Shown piece by piece: positions 8,867 through 16,666 of a stretch of 43,143 nucleotides of DNA. Each line of letters begins with the position of its first letter. Position 1 is the first letter of the stretch. The position numbers and the translations under genes are program-made. The notes beneath the pieces are model-generated. The model did not search any database. It was not told the origin of the DNA and saw only the letters and a list, made by a program, of their open reading frames with translations. Source of the stretch: Kiritimatiellia bacterium (GTDB taxonomy: Bacteria > Verrucomicrobiota > Kiritimatiellia > RFP12 > UBA1067); assembly GCA_017450695.1 (NCBI GenBank), contig JAFSTA010000233.1:1-43143 (forward strand), read 5' to 3'.

Positions 8867-9718
8867 CTACAAAATCTTTTCGATGATCTCCCGGAAACTG
8901 GCGGACGCAGGAGAATTGGCGGATGCCTCAATGAATGACTTGCCTGCATCGCAATCCTCCGCAATCGCCGGATCGATCGGAATCGCGCCTAGGAACGGGA
9001 CGTCCATTTCTTCTGCCAACTTCTTGCCGCCACCGGTCCGGTAGATCGGCGTAACCTCTCCGCAGTGGGGACAGGCGAATCCGCTCATGTTCTCGATTAC
9101 GCCGAGAACAGGTACCTGAAGCTGTTTGCAGAAGGTGACGGATTTCCGGACATCGACCGCCGCGACCTTTTGCGGTGTGGTGACAATGACCGCGCCGGAA
9201 AGATTGGGAATCAGCTGGCAGATGCTTAACGGTTCGTCACCGGTTCCGGGCGGGACATCCACGACAAGCAAATCCAGATCGCCCCAGTTCACGTCTTCGA
9301 GGAACTGGCGGATCACTCCCATCTTCATCGGGCCACGCCAGATGACAGGATCGTCGGGATTCTGCAGGATGAAGCCGACAGAAAGCACCAAGAGGGAACC
9401 GATCGACACGGGGCGGATACCGTCCTCGTCACCCACCAGACTCTCGTTCTCCAATCCCAGCATGGTCGGAATGCTCGGTCCGTGCAGGTCCACATCCAGA
9501 AGCCCGACACGCTTGCCGGTGAGCGACGCCGCCACCGCGAGGTTGGTCGCGACCGTGCTCTTTCCGACACCGCCCTTCCCGGACATGACCACGATCATGC
9601 GCTTGATATGGCTCAACCGCTCATGCAGTTTCTGATCCGCATCTTGCTGTTTCTTGCTGCAGTTTCCTGCCTGGGCACACGAGGCACATGCCTCCTTCGA
9701 GCAATTTTCCTCCGACAT
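8867..9718 (-). CDS. Mrp/NBP35 family iron-sulfur cluster carrier ATPase
   Basis: About 283 residues from the ATG ending at 9718, which follows AAGGAG. The deviant Walker A motif VMSGKGGVGKSTVATNLA, the LLDVDLHGPSIPTMLG switch segment and VVDVPPGTGDEP are diagnostic of the Mrp/ApbC/NBP35 family. The dimer-bridging CPHC pair (FACPHCGE) that holds a transferable 4Fe-4S cluster is present. Before the ATPase domain is a short cysteine-rich extension (C6, C11, C14, C20), reminiscent of the N-terminal cluster of NBP35-type proteins. Acts in the cytoplasm in Fe-S cluster delivery to apoproteins. The upstream promoter and 23-base gap to the oxidoreductase gene suggest a two-gene transcript. Confidence 0.95.
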   Translation of the reverse strand: MSEENCSKEACASCAQAGNCSKKQQDADQKLHERLSHIKRMIVVMSGKGGVGKSTVATNLAVAASLTGKRVGLLDVDLHGPSIPTMLGLENESLVGDEDGIRPVSIGSLLVLSVGFILQNPDDPVIWRGPMKMGVIRQFLEDVNWGDLDLLVVDVPPGTGDEPLSICQLIPNLSGAVIVTTPQKVAAVDVRKSVTFCKQLQVPVLGVIENMSGFACPHCGEVTPIYRTGGGKKLAEEMDVPFLGAIPIDPAIAEDCDAGKSFIEASANSPASASFREIIEKIL

Positions 9719-9750
9719 CGTGTCTTCTCCTTCAAACAAATTGAGAGACT

Positions 9751-9779
9751 ACTATACCGCACTACAACCAAAACATAAA
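9751..9779 (-). promoter_or_regulatory. Probable promoter of the mrp gene
   Basis: On the minus strand TATAGT (9751-9756) lies 17 bases after TTTATG (9774-9779). The -10 is good and the -35 weak. Spacing to the ATG leaves a leader of about 25 bases containing AAGGAG. Confidence 0.5.
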
Positions 9780-9804
9780 GCAGAAAAACAGAGTGGGCGC
9801 TACG

Positions 9805-9960
9805 CCTCAGTGGCGGCTGCGCCGCCTAAGTGGCCTGCGGCCTAAATGGGGCTAGCGCCCCTAAGTTGGCTTAGCGGGGAAGCGGGGGGCAGATAAGTGG
9901 CGGCTGCGCCGCCTAAGTGGTCCTTCGGGCCTAAGTGGGACTGGCGCCCCTAAGTTGACT
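9805..9960. repeat. Chain of six short hairpins joined by a CTAAGTGG word
   Basis: Hairpins at 9812-9826, 9832-9842, 9848-9861, 9899-9913, 9919-9931 and 9937-9950 have different stems but the same linker (CTAAGTGG, CTAAATGG or CTAAGTTGG). The first and fourth are identical 15-mers (GGCGGCTGCGCCGCC). The pattern decays after 9960 into AGCCGCGAAGCGGC-like hairpins. No protein is plausible. Confidence 0.85.
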
Positions 9961-10093
9961 TAGCCACGAAGGGGCATTTCGCGCGAAGCACACTTAGCCG
10001 CGAAGCGGCACTGAGACGCGTCTCATGTCCTGCGTCTCGCATATCGCTTGTCTTTTGTCTCGCGCGAAGTACGCAAAGTACGCACGAACGGAG

Positions 10094-10113
10094 GGGCGCG
10101 CCCCGTCGCGACC
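10094..10113. repeat. GGNCGCG-type hairpin
   Basis: GGGCGCG and CGCGACC flank the loop CCCCGT with one mismatch. The same loop and a perfect stem occur at 24287-24306, and related hairpins occur at 5393, 5674, 35144 and 35220. Confidence 0.6.
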
Positions 10114-10175
10114 ACAATGCGTATCCGGAATGTCCGGTTTGTCCGGTCAACTCATCGTTCAACCTGGATTCCGCG

Positions 10176-10342
10176 TTTGGGTTCTCACGCAGAACCGCTG
10201 AGGTCGCAGAGTACGCAGAGAACGTGTCAAAAACAGAGGCTAGTCGCCCCACAAACGCACACATGGAGACAGAAAAGCGATTCACCCAGATGGTGAAAGT
10301 CTGCAAAATTTCCACGCGCCGTGGTTTTTCAAAGTGTCCAAC
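10176..10342. repeat. Compound intergenic repeat, copy B
   Basis: The same three blocks as at 5067-5295: TTTGGGTTCTCACGCAGA with CGCAGAG periodicity, a TTCACC/GGTGAA hairpin at 10281-10297 followed by AAGTCTG, and the GGTTTTTCAAAGTGTCCAAC tail ending at 10342. The tail lies directly upstream of the racemase promoter. Confidence 0.85.
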
Positions 10343-10368
10343 GGAGGGATTTGGGTTCAATCGACCAT

Positions 10369-10397
10369 TTGCGTTGCGGTTCTCGTTTTGGTAGAAT
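10369..10397 (+). promoter_or_regulatory. Promoter of the lactate racemase gene, possibly giving a leaderless mRNA
   Basis: TTGCGT (10369-10374) and TAGAAT (10392-10397) are spaced by 17 bases. The expected transcription start falls at 10404-10405, on the ATG chosen for the racemase. No ribosome-binding site is visible between them. Confidence 0.65.
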
Positions 10398-10404
10398 GGG
10401 ACAC

Positions 10405-11679
10405 ATGAAAACGATACTCGTACCGTATGGTAAGGAATTGATTCCCGTTGAGATTGAGGATGGACATCTGGCCGCTGTTCTGAGGTCGGGTGTTGCCGAC
10501 TATCGTCCATCCAAAGGAGCTGCGGATTTGGTACGCGACTCCCTGGAACATCCGGTTGGTTCACCGCGTCTGCGCGAGCTTGCGGTGGGCAAGCGTCGCG
10601 TGACCGTCATCGCCTCGGACCACACGCGCCCGGTGCCGAGTCGCGTGATGATGCCGCAAATGCTTGCGGAAATCCGGGCGGGCAATCCCGATGCGGAGAT
10701 CACGATTCTCGTGGCGACAGGACTGCATCGCGGAACAACCCGCGAGGAGCTGGTCGCCAAGTTTGGGGAGGAAATTGTGGCGCGCGAACGAATCGTGGTT
10801 CACGATTGCGATGATGCCGCCAACCTTGTCAGCCTCGGAACCCTGCCGTCTGGCGGCAACCTGATTGTGAACCGTCTTGCCGTGGAGACGGATTTGCTGG
10901 TTTCCGAGGGATTCATCGAACCGCACTTTTTCGCCGGGTTTTCCGGCGGCCGCAAAAGTATTCTGCCCGGTATCGCGAGTCGCGAAACGGTCATCTACAA
11001 CCACAACGCCGGTTTTATCGCCAGTCCCAAAGCGCGGACGGGCGTGTTGGATGGGAACCCGATTCATGCGGATATGCTCTTTGCCGCCAGGGCGGCAAAG
11101 CTCGCCTTTGTTCTCAACGTGGTCATCGATGCCGCCCACGAGCCGATTTTCAGCGTGGCGGGCAACTTCGAGGCCGCGCACCGGGAAGGCTGCGCCTTCC
11201 TGGTCTCGAAGTGCCAAGTGAATGCGGTGCCGGCCGACATCGCGATTTCCTCGAATGGCGGGTATCCGCTCGATCAGAACATCTACCAGTCGGTGAAAGG
11301 CATGACGGCGGCTGAGGCGACGGTGAAGCAAGGCGGCGTGATCGTGATGTTCGCACGGGCGGCGGACGGGCACGGCGGAGAAAGCCTGTACCGGACATTC
11401 CGCGACGAACCGGATCTGGAACGGATGACGCGGACATTCTTGGCTCGACCTCCGGAGGAGACGGCGGTCGATCAGTGGGAGGCGCAGATTCTTGCCCGCG
11501 TGCTGCGCAAGGCGAAGGTGATTTTCGTTTCCTCCTGCGACGACCAAATCGTCCGCGACATGCACATGATTCCCGCACACGGTGCGGCGGAGGCAATGGA
11601 ACTGGCTCAGAAACTGGTCGGGAAATCCGACTACACGGTCACCGTTGTCCCGGATGGCGTTTCGGTGATTGTCAAGTGA
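10405..11679 (+). CDS. larA: LarA-type nickel-pincer lactate racemase family protein
   Basis: 424 residues from ATG 10405. With this start the key residues fall on the same numbers as in the Lactobacillus plantarum enzyme: D72 and R75 in SDHTRPVP, H108 in TGLHRG, H174 and K184 in EPHFFAGFSGGRKSILPG, and H200 in IYNHNAG. K184 is the residue that carries the covalent nickel-pincer nucleotide, and the histidines serve as base or metal ligands. This supports both the family call and the start. The family racemises lactate or other 2-hydroxyacids, so the substrate here could be a sugar acid. The cofactor genes larB, larC and larE are not in the window. The gene is monocistronic, with a -10 box seven bases before its ATG. 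Confidence 0.92.
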   Translation: MKTILVPYGKELIPVEIEDGHLAAVLRSGVADYRPSKGAADLVRDSLEHPVGSPRLRELAVGKRRVTVIASDHTRPVPSRVMMPQMLAEIRAGNPDAEITILVATGLHRGTTREELVAKFGEEIVARERIVVHDCDDAANLVSLGTLPSGGNLIVNRLAVETDLLVSEGFIEPHFFAGFSGGRKSILPGIASRETVIYNHNAGFIASPKARTGVLDGNPIHADMLFAARAAKLAFVLNVVIDAAHEPIFSVAGNFEAAHREGCAFLVSKCQVNAVPADIAISSNGGYPLDQNIYQSVKGMTAAEATVKQGGVIVMFARAADGHGGESLYRTFRDEPDLERMTRTFLARPPEETAVDQWEAQILARVLRKAKVIFVSSCDDQIVRDMHMIPAHGAAEAMELAQKLVGKSDYTVTVVPDGVSVIVK

Positions 11680-11729
11680 GGATCGCGGTCGGAGTGCTCC
11701 CGATTGCCCCAAAATCTTTTTATGGTCAC

Positions 11730-11758
11730 TTGCAGTCGGGAGGGAGGTTTGATAAACT
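11730..11758 (+). promoter_or_regulatory. Probable promoter of the secretion chaperone/effector pair
   Basis: TTGCAG (11730-11735) and TAAACT (11753-11758) are spaced by 17 bases. It would give a leader of about 107 bases before the chaperone ATG. The -10 is imperfect. Confidence 0.45.
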
Positions 11759-11871
11759 ACTCATCGTTCCATTGAGAAAGGGAACCGCGAACGGTTGTAA
11801 GGTGACAGCTCGAAGTTCTGTTCTAGACAAACATCGTTTGGAATCGCAGAAAGGTCAAAGGAAAAACGGTC

Positions 11872-12339
11872 ATGGAATACAACGAATTGATTGAAAAGTT
11901 GGCGGCGGCGCTGGGTATCGAGGGGCTTGTGCCAGAAGACGGGGTTGCCGCGCTCAACATCGACGGCATGAGAATCGCGTTCCTTCACGATGAAGGTGCG
12001 GACGCGCTTCTCCTCTTCGCCACGGTCGGTACACCGCCACCGGAGGCGGAGGAACGTTTTTCCGCCATTCTTCTCCAGGCGAACCACCTCTTCCGCGGGA
12101 CTGGCGGGGCCACGCTCGCGCAGAATCAGGAGACGCGAGACTACACGCTTGTTCGTTCCCTGCCGCTTGCCTTGCTGGATGCCGATTCCCTTGTCGCGGA
12201 ACTGGAATCATTCGCCAACACGCTCGCGCGCTGGACCGGTCTTCTCGCCGACTTCCGTCCCGCCGAAAACGCGGCGAAGGGAACGGATGCGCAGGACGCC
12301 CCCTTCGATTTCGGGAACTCCGCGGTCATGCAGGTGTAA
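11872..12339 (+). CDS. CesT/SycE-family type III secretion chaperone
   Basis: 155 residues, acidic, with the length and order of the CesT family. A leading helix (YNELIEKLAAALGI) is followed by a strand pair (VAALNIDGMRIAFLHDEGADALLLFATVG), a helix (EAEERFSAILLQANHLFRGTGGATLAQNQ), a last strand (YTLVRSLPLALLD) and the closing helix (SLVAELESFANTLARWTGLLADF). Such proteins dimerise and hold one cognate effector in a secretion-ready state in the cytoplasm. AAAGGA lies at suitable spacing before the ATG. It ends 60 bases before the large effector-like gene, the standard chaperone-effector arrangement. No secretion-apparatus gene is in the window. Confidence 0.85.
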   Translation: MEYNELIEKLAAALGIEGLVPEDGVAALNIDGMRIAFLHDEGADALLLFATVGTPPPEAEERFSAILLQANHLFRGTGGATLAQNQETRDYTLVRSLPLALLDADSLVAELESFANTLARWTGLLADFRPAENAAKGTDAQDAPFDFGNSAVMQV

Positions 12340-12399
12340 CCTTTTGCCATTTTCCGTGTAGTTAGAACAAAGTTCACTTTCAAAGAAAGGAATGATGAC

Positions 12400-15300
12400 A
12401 TGCCTATCAATCTCGCCAACGTCAACATCACCCTCGCCCAGTTCCAGGAGATTTCCTCCGGCAAGTACAATGCGGGAGAAGTGAAACTCGCCGGTGAGCA
12501 GTCTCTCGCCAAGATGAACAACCACGTCCATCTGTGGCGCAAGAACGTCGAAACGATCTCCCATGAAGAGGCGATCGCGATCAAAGAGGCGTTCGTGCGC
12601 ACCCTTGCGCAGAGCGGCGTGGGCGCCGATGCCGTGAATGCCGTCCGGCGCGAACTCGGACTCGCCTCCGGCGGTCCGACGGACCGGACGTTGCACGAGC
12701 GCAGCGTGAAACCGCTTTCCCGTCAGCAGATACGCGAAATCCTCGACCGAAACGCAGCCGCGATCAACGCGGCGAAGGGGGACGGCACAATCCGTACAGA
12801 CGCAGAGATCCACGCGGGGATGTCGCGCTCGAAACTCTCCAGCATTGCCGCGACGCGGACCGCGACGGACACCGCCACGGCAAGCTCCCGTGCGACCACC
12901 GAGTCCGTCAGTATCGTGCGCGCCCAGACGGTCATTTCCGGCGATATCGATTTCCACCCCTACGCGGAACGCGAGAAGCTGCTGGAAACGGCACTCTCGC
13001 AGAAGAAGGCTATCCTGGAACGCTCTCGCGGCAATCCGTCCACCACTCCCGATGCCTCCATCACCTTCCAAACGGACGCCGGCCATTCCGTGGAACTCAA
13101 GCTCGGCATGAGCGAGGCGGCCTATATCGAGAAGCTGGACAACATGATTTTGCGTCTGCGTTCCACATTCTGCCCGAATGACAACATCTTGGCGATACGC
13201 GCAGAGTTTCTGGCGTTAAAAGAACCCGCAGCGCTGGGAAGCTGGCTCAATGGGCTTCCCGGAGATCATGCGAATGGTGGGTTAAAGGCACGTACCGTCG
13301 CGGTGTTGGTCATGCAGGAGCGTGGCATCACTGACAGCGCGACACTTTCTCTCGTGAACCGGATCAGCGATGCGGATGCCATCGCGTTTCTTTCCCAACT
13401 CCTCAGCGGCGGACGCGCCCTCTCGGAAGACTCGCTTCGCCAGTCGCCCATGCTCTCCTCGTTCGTCAACCGCCCTCCCGTCAATGTCCCGCGTGACGCG
13501 CAGACCCACATTCCCGATTTAACGGCGCCTCAATACAACGATCTGGTTTACAAAGGCTTCCTGAACAACCCCGACGACCTTCCCGAATCCTTCCACAAAA
13601 TGGCCTGTGAAGTCAGGGACGAGGTTGCCAGTCGTCTGGGGGAGAAGTCGTTGGAACCCAATGGTTCGTTGCGCGCACTTTTGGACAACAACTCGCTCAA
13701 AGCCATATTCCCGACCGACGGAACCACGACGCAGCGTGTCACCCCGGCCTCCATCCGTCAAGAATTTCTGGACGGAATGCTTCGGGCTTCCGCCAGGCGA
13801 CTCCTTGTCAAGCATGTCATTGATACCGCCGCGCATCTTGGAACGCCCCTGGATCTTCCGTTCTCCGTTGCCAACAGCCTGATTGCGCGTCATCCGAACC
13901 TGATTGATGAGATCGCCGCCTGCGGGTCGCCCGATGATGTCACCGGCGTGTTTGCGCGTTTCAACGACGAGGTAACGGCAGCCATCACGCGCCAAAGCGC
14001 CATCGAACGTTGCAAGGCGTCCGCGGAAGACTGGGCACGAGAGGCGTTTGCGGCCGAGCTCGACCTTCCTGTCGCTCTCATGAAGAATCCGGATGCGATC
14101 AATGTTTCCTACATGACGCAGTTGTGCAATAACCTTGCCGACAAGATCGGGAAGGGAAAGATCGAGGCATCCACTCCTGACGAAATTCAACAGGTCTTCC
14201 GGGATAGGATCGCTGACTTTGCCCGCGAACGTGCCGGTTTGCTCCGTCAGATCGACACGCTCCAGCTTTCTCCATCCGCTTGCGACGGCTTCCGCACGAT
14301 CCTGTTCTCCATGAACAAGACCAATTATCTGGATTTCAACGCCATTCTCGCCTCTGCACAGCGGCTTGATTTCTCTTCATTGACCGCTCATGTCCAAGCC
14401 GGCGCTTCGTCGGCAGACGTGTACGGAGACATGATGACGCTCTTCGACCGTCTTCAGCAGGAAGCCCAACAGGCTTTGGCCAATGTCGAAGGTGAAATCG
14501 GCCCGGAGGAGAAGGGGTACATCACCATGTTGCTGTTGACCGCCGCCGCCGACAGAGTTCCGGGCACGATGCAGTCTCTCGAATCCTTCTTCGCGCGTCC
14601 CGACGTGGCCCGCGAGATGGAGGAGTACACCGGGCATGCGGGTCTCGCGATTAATTTCCAATCGATTCTTCCGACAGATGGAGATCCCGCCACGCTCCGC
14701 GATGCCCTCGCGCATCCAGCGAACCTCCCTCCGTTGTATGCGATGTCTCTGGTACAGGCGTGTGCGGACGCCGGTCTCGGCGAACTCTCCTCCGAGGAGG
14801 CACTCGCCCTATTCGCGCCGGGGCAGACGGCCGGAAATATCCTCGCCGAAGCTCTCTCCTTCCATCCGGGGAAAGTCTCGCCGACACTCCTGCAGGGACT
14901 CGCCTCCGGTGCGCTGCGCCCGGTCGCGGAGGATATCATGCCGCTTCGCCAGGATGAACGCGTGTTTTTGGAAGGTGGCGGTGCTACTCGGGCTCTGCAA
15001 CTTGGCTACCACCAGAGCGAGTTGCCGAAGTTGGCGCATGCATTCGCCCTCTGCCGCGCAAGTGGCATGGACGAGCCGGCTGCGATTGCCGCCGTCACCG
15101 ATCCGACGAGCAAGCAGATGCGTCTCTTCCGTTATGGCGGCCGCTTCACGGCGACGATTGCGAATTTCCGCAAGGGACTCGACCTGATGGACCACTTCTC
15201 GCCCTGGTTCAAGCAAACCGTTGACAATATCAAGGAGAATCAAAAGGATACGCCCACCGCTATCAATGCGGGCATTCGTCCCTTTACAGCGAATTCTGAG

Positions 15301-16389
15301 CGCGCGTTTGAGAAGTTTGTCTTCGAGGAACTCTCCGTCAACAAGAGCATTCCACTCACCACCGACGATCCAGAATCGATCTTCGGCATGGGGAAGAACC
15401 CCGCGACTCGGTTCATCGGACGCGACTTTGCGACCTCCTTCGAAAACTCCGTGGCGCAGATGTCGCCGCAGAAGCGCGAACTACTCTATGCCGTTTTCGA
15501 CGTCCTGAACCCGCTCGAACGGGCTGAAGGGCCGAGCGGCCAGAGTACGATTGTTCATGCAACGATGATTGCCACGCGGGTACTCAAGAACTACGACACG
15601 ATCGCCGAACTCCGCAGAGCCGGCAACCTCGACCGCGCACACCTGATTCCGTTGCTCTACGCCGATTTCGGTATCGCACCCACCGCTGACAACAATACGA
15701 TCAACCAAGTCGTCGGCGATGCCATCTATGGACTCATGGATAAGTTTCCCGGCGCTCCCTTGCTCTTTCAAACCGTCCAACTGATGATGGAAGCCTCGGG
15801 GGAAACGATTCAGGCGTGTACTGCGGCTGTTGCGGAAGGACGCTCGCTCCCGCTCGCACCGGGTGTTTCCAGTTTCAGCCTTCCGCTGGATGCCTTGGAC
15901 GGAACTCCGCGCGGGGCGCGTCAACACATGATACTCGATCTGAACCGTCCAGAACCCCCATCCCTGCTGGCTACCGGCCAGCCTGCGATCACACCGGAAA
16001 ACACCCATTTCGTCGTCGTCCTGCCTGGCGCCCAACCCTTCGCCGTGCGGACAGGACTCGGGGACGATCCGAATGTGAGGGATTCACTCAATCAAATCGC
16101 GGACAGATTGGAGACGTTCTGCGGCACGGTACATCCCGACCAGCTCTCTGCCGTCTATATCTTACTTACGCAGAGTGCACTGTCACCGCTCAACAGGGGA
16201 CTTGTCGCGCACGGGATTGCCTCCTCCGAGCACATGCCCGTCACGTTCACGCTTTCCAAGGACGATGCGACCGGCGCCGTCACCATCCGCTACAGTCACC
16301 CGGAAGGTCTGCCGGTGCATTTCCACTGGGAGACCACCGTAGCTCTCGACGGTTCCTCGACCACCACCCCGCTCGTCTTCGATCCGTGA
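12400..16389 (+). CDS. Putative type III secretion effector, 1329 residues
   Basis: 1329 residues with no signal peptide and no transmembrane segment. The ATG follows AAAGGA. It lies directly after the CesT-type chaperone, so the effector role is inferred from context. The first 45 residues are polar and Ser/Asn/Thr-containing, as type III export signals often are. Residues about 25-60 carry HVHLW and KEAFVRTL helices. The bulk appears helical, with clusters such as SPQKRELLYAVFDVLNPL and RFIGRDFATSFENSV. The C-terminus (from about VPVHF) is rich in beta-type residues. I recognise no catalytic motif; the target and activity are unknown. Composition resembles the neighbouring genes, so recent transfer is not indicated. 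It is probably cotranscribed with the chaperone. Confidence 0.7.
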   Translation: MPINLANVNITLAQFQEISSGKYNAGEVKLAGEQSLAKMNNHVHLWRKNVETISHEEAIAIKEAFVRTLAQSGVGADAVNAVRRELGLASGGPTDRTLHERSVKPLSRQQIREILDRNAAAINAAKGDGTIRTDAEIHAGMSRSKLSSIAATRTATDTATASSRATTESVSIVRAQTVISGDIDFHPYAEREKLLETALSQKKAILERSRGNPSTTPDASITFQTDAGHSVELKLGMSEAAYIEKLDNMILRLRSTFCPNDNILAIRAEFLALKEPAALGSWLNGLPGDHANGGLKARTVAVLVMQERGITDSATLSLVNRISDADAIAFLSQLLSGGRALSEDSLRQSPMLSSFVNRPPVNVPRDAQTHIPDLTAPQYNDLVYKGFLNNPDDLPESFHKMACEVRDEVASRLGEKSLEPNGSLRALLDNNSLKAIFPTDGTTTQRVTPASIRQEFLDGMLRASARRLLVKHVIDTAAHLGTPLDLPFSVANSLIARHPNLIDEIAACGSPDDVTGVFARFNDEVTAAITRQSAIERCKASAEDWAREAFAAELDLPVALMKNPDAINVSYMTQLCNNLADKIGKGKIEASTPDEIQQVFRDRIADFARERAGLLRQIDTLQLSPSACDGFRTILFSMNKTNYLDFNAILASAQRLDFSSLTAHVQAGASSADVYGDMMTLFDRLQQEAQQALANVEGEIGPEEKGYITMLLLTAAADRVPGTMQSLESFFARPDVAREMEEYTGHAGLAINFQSILPTDGDPATLRDALAHPANLPPLYAMSLVQACADAGLGELSSEEALALFAPGQTAGNILAEALSFHPGKVSPTLLQGLASGALRPVAEDIMPLRQDERVFLEGGGATRALQLGYHQSELPKLAHAFALCRASGMDEPAAIAAVTDPTSKQMRLFRYGGRFTATIANFRKGLDLMDHFSPWFKQTVDNIKENQKDTPTAINAGIRPFTANSERAFEKFVFEELSVNKSIPLTTDDPESIFGMGKNPATRFIGRDFATSFENSVAQMSPQKRELLYAVFDVLNPLERAEGPSGQSTIVHATMIATRVLKNYDTIAELRRAGNLDRAHLIPLLYADFGIAPTADNNTINQVVGDAIYGLMDKFPGAPLLFQTVQLMMEASGETIQACTAAVAEGRSLPLAPGVSSFSLPLDALDGTPRGARQHMILDLNRPEPPSLLATGQPAITPENTHFVVVLPGAQPFAVRTGLGDDPNVRDSLNQIADRLETFCGTVHPDQLSAVYILLTQSALSPLNRGLVAHGIASSEHMPVTFTLSKDDATGAVTIRYSHPEGLPVHFHWETTVALDGSSTTTPLVFDP

Positions 16390-16458
16390 TCCCGTGCGGG
16401 GCGGTTGACGCCGCCACCAGAGAAGTTAGCAGCGGGGAGGAGCTTGTCATCTGGAATC

Positions 16459-16522
16459 CTAGACACCTAGAATTCTAGTCATCTAGACACCTAGAAATCT
16501 AGGCGTCTAGGATTCTAGAAGA
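16459..16522. repeat. Eight-unit CTAGNNNN tandem array with exact 8-base period
   Basis: CTAG starts at 16459, 16467, 16475, 16483, 16491, 16499, 16507 and 16515. The four bases after each CTAG vary (ACAC, AATT, TCAT, ACAC, AAAT, GCGT, GATT, AAGA). A preceding CTGGAATC at 16451 looks like a decayed ninth unit. It is followed at about 16531 by CTTTGCGATCTCTGTG, a remnant of the TTTGCG periodic repeat. Confidence 0.95.
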
Positions 16523-16623
16523 CAACTCGGTCTTTGCGATCTCTGTGCTCTTTGTGGCTCAAACAAACTCGCCGCAGGAGATGAACGAGTTGTTTGCTCC
16601 AGCAGCCTTCTCGTAAAACGGAA

Positions 16624-16653
16624 TGGACAAAGGTTTGGTTTTTTCGGTATCAT
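16624..16653 (+). promoter_or_regulatory. Probable promoter of the solute-binding protein operon
   Basis: TGGACA (16624-16629) and TATCAT (16648-16653) are spaced by 18 bases. Transcription would begin about 16660, only a few bases before the ATG at 16667, which has no clear ribosome-binding site. Confidence 0.5.
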
Positions 16654-16666
16654 GGTTGCGTCTCTT

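Noticed and set aside
10561-11712. 383-codon minus-strand open frame opposite the racemase gene
   Set aside because: The plus strand encodes LarA with all active-site residues at family positions; the reverse frame is a shadow.
16459-16522. CTAG array as a CRISPR
   Set aside because: The repeat core is only four bases with four-base variable parts; there are no spacers of CRISPR length and no cas genes.
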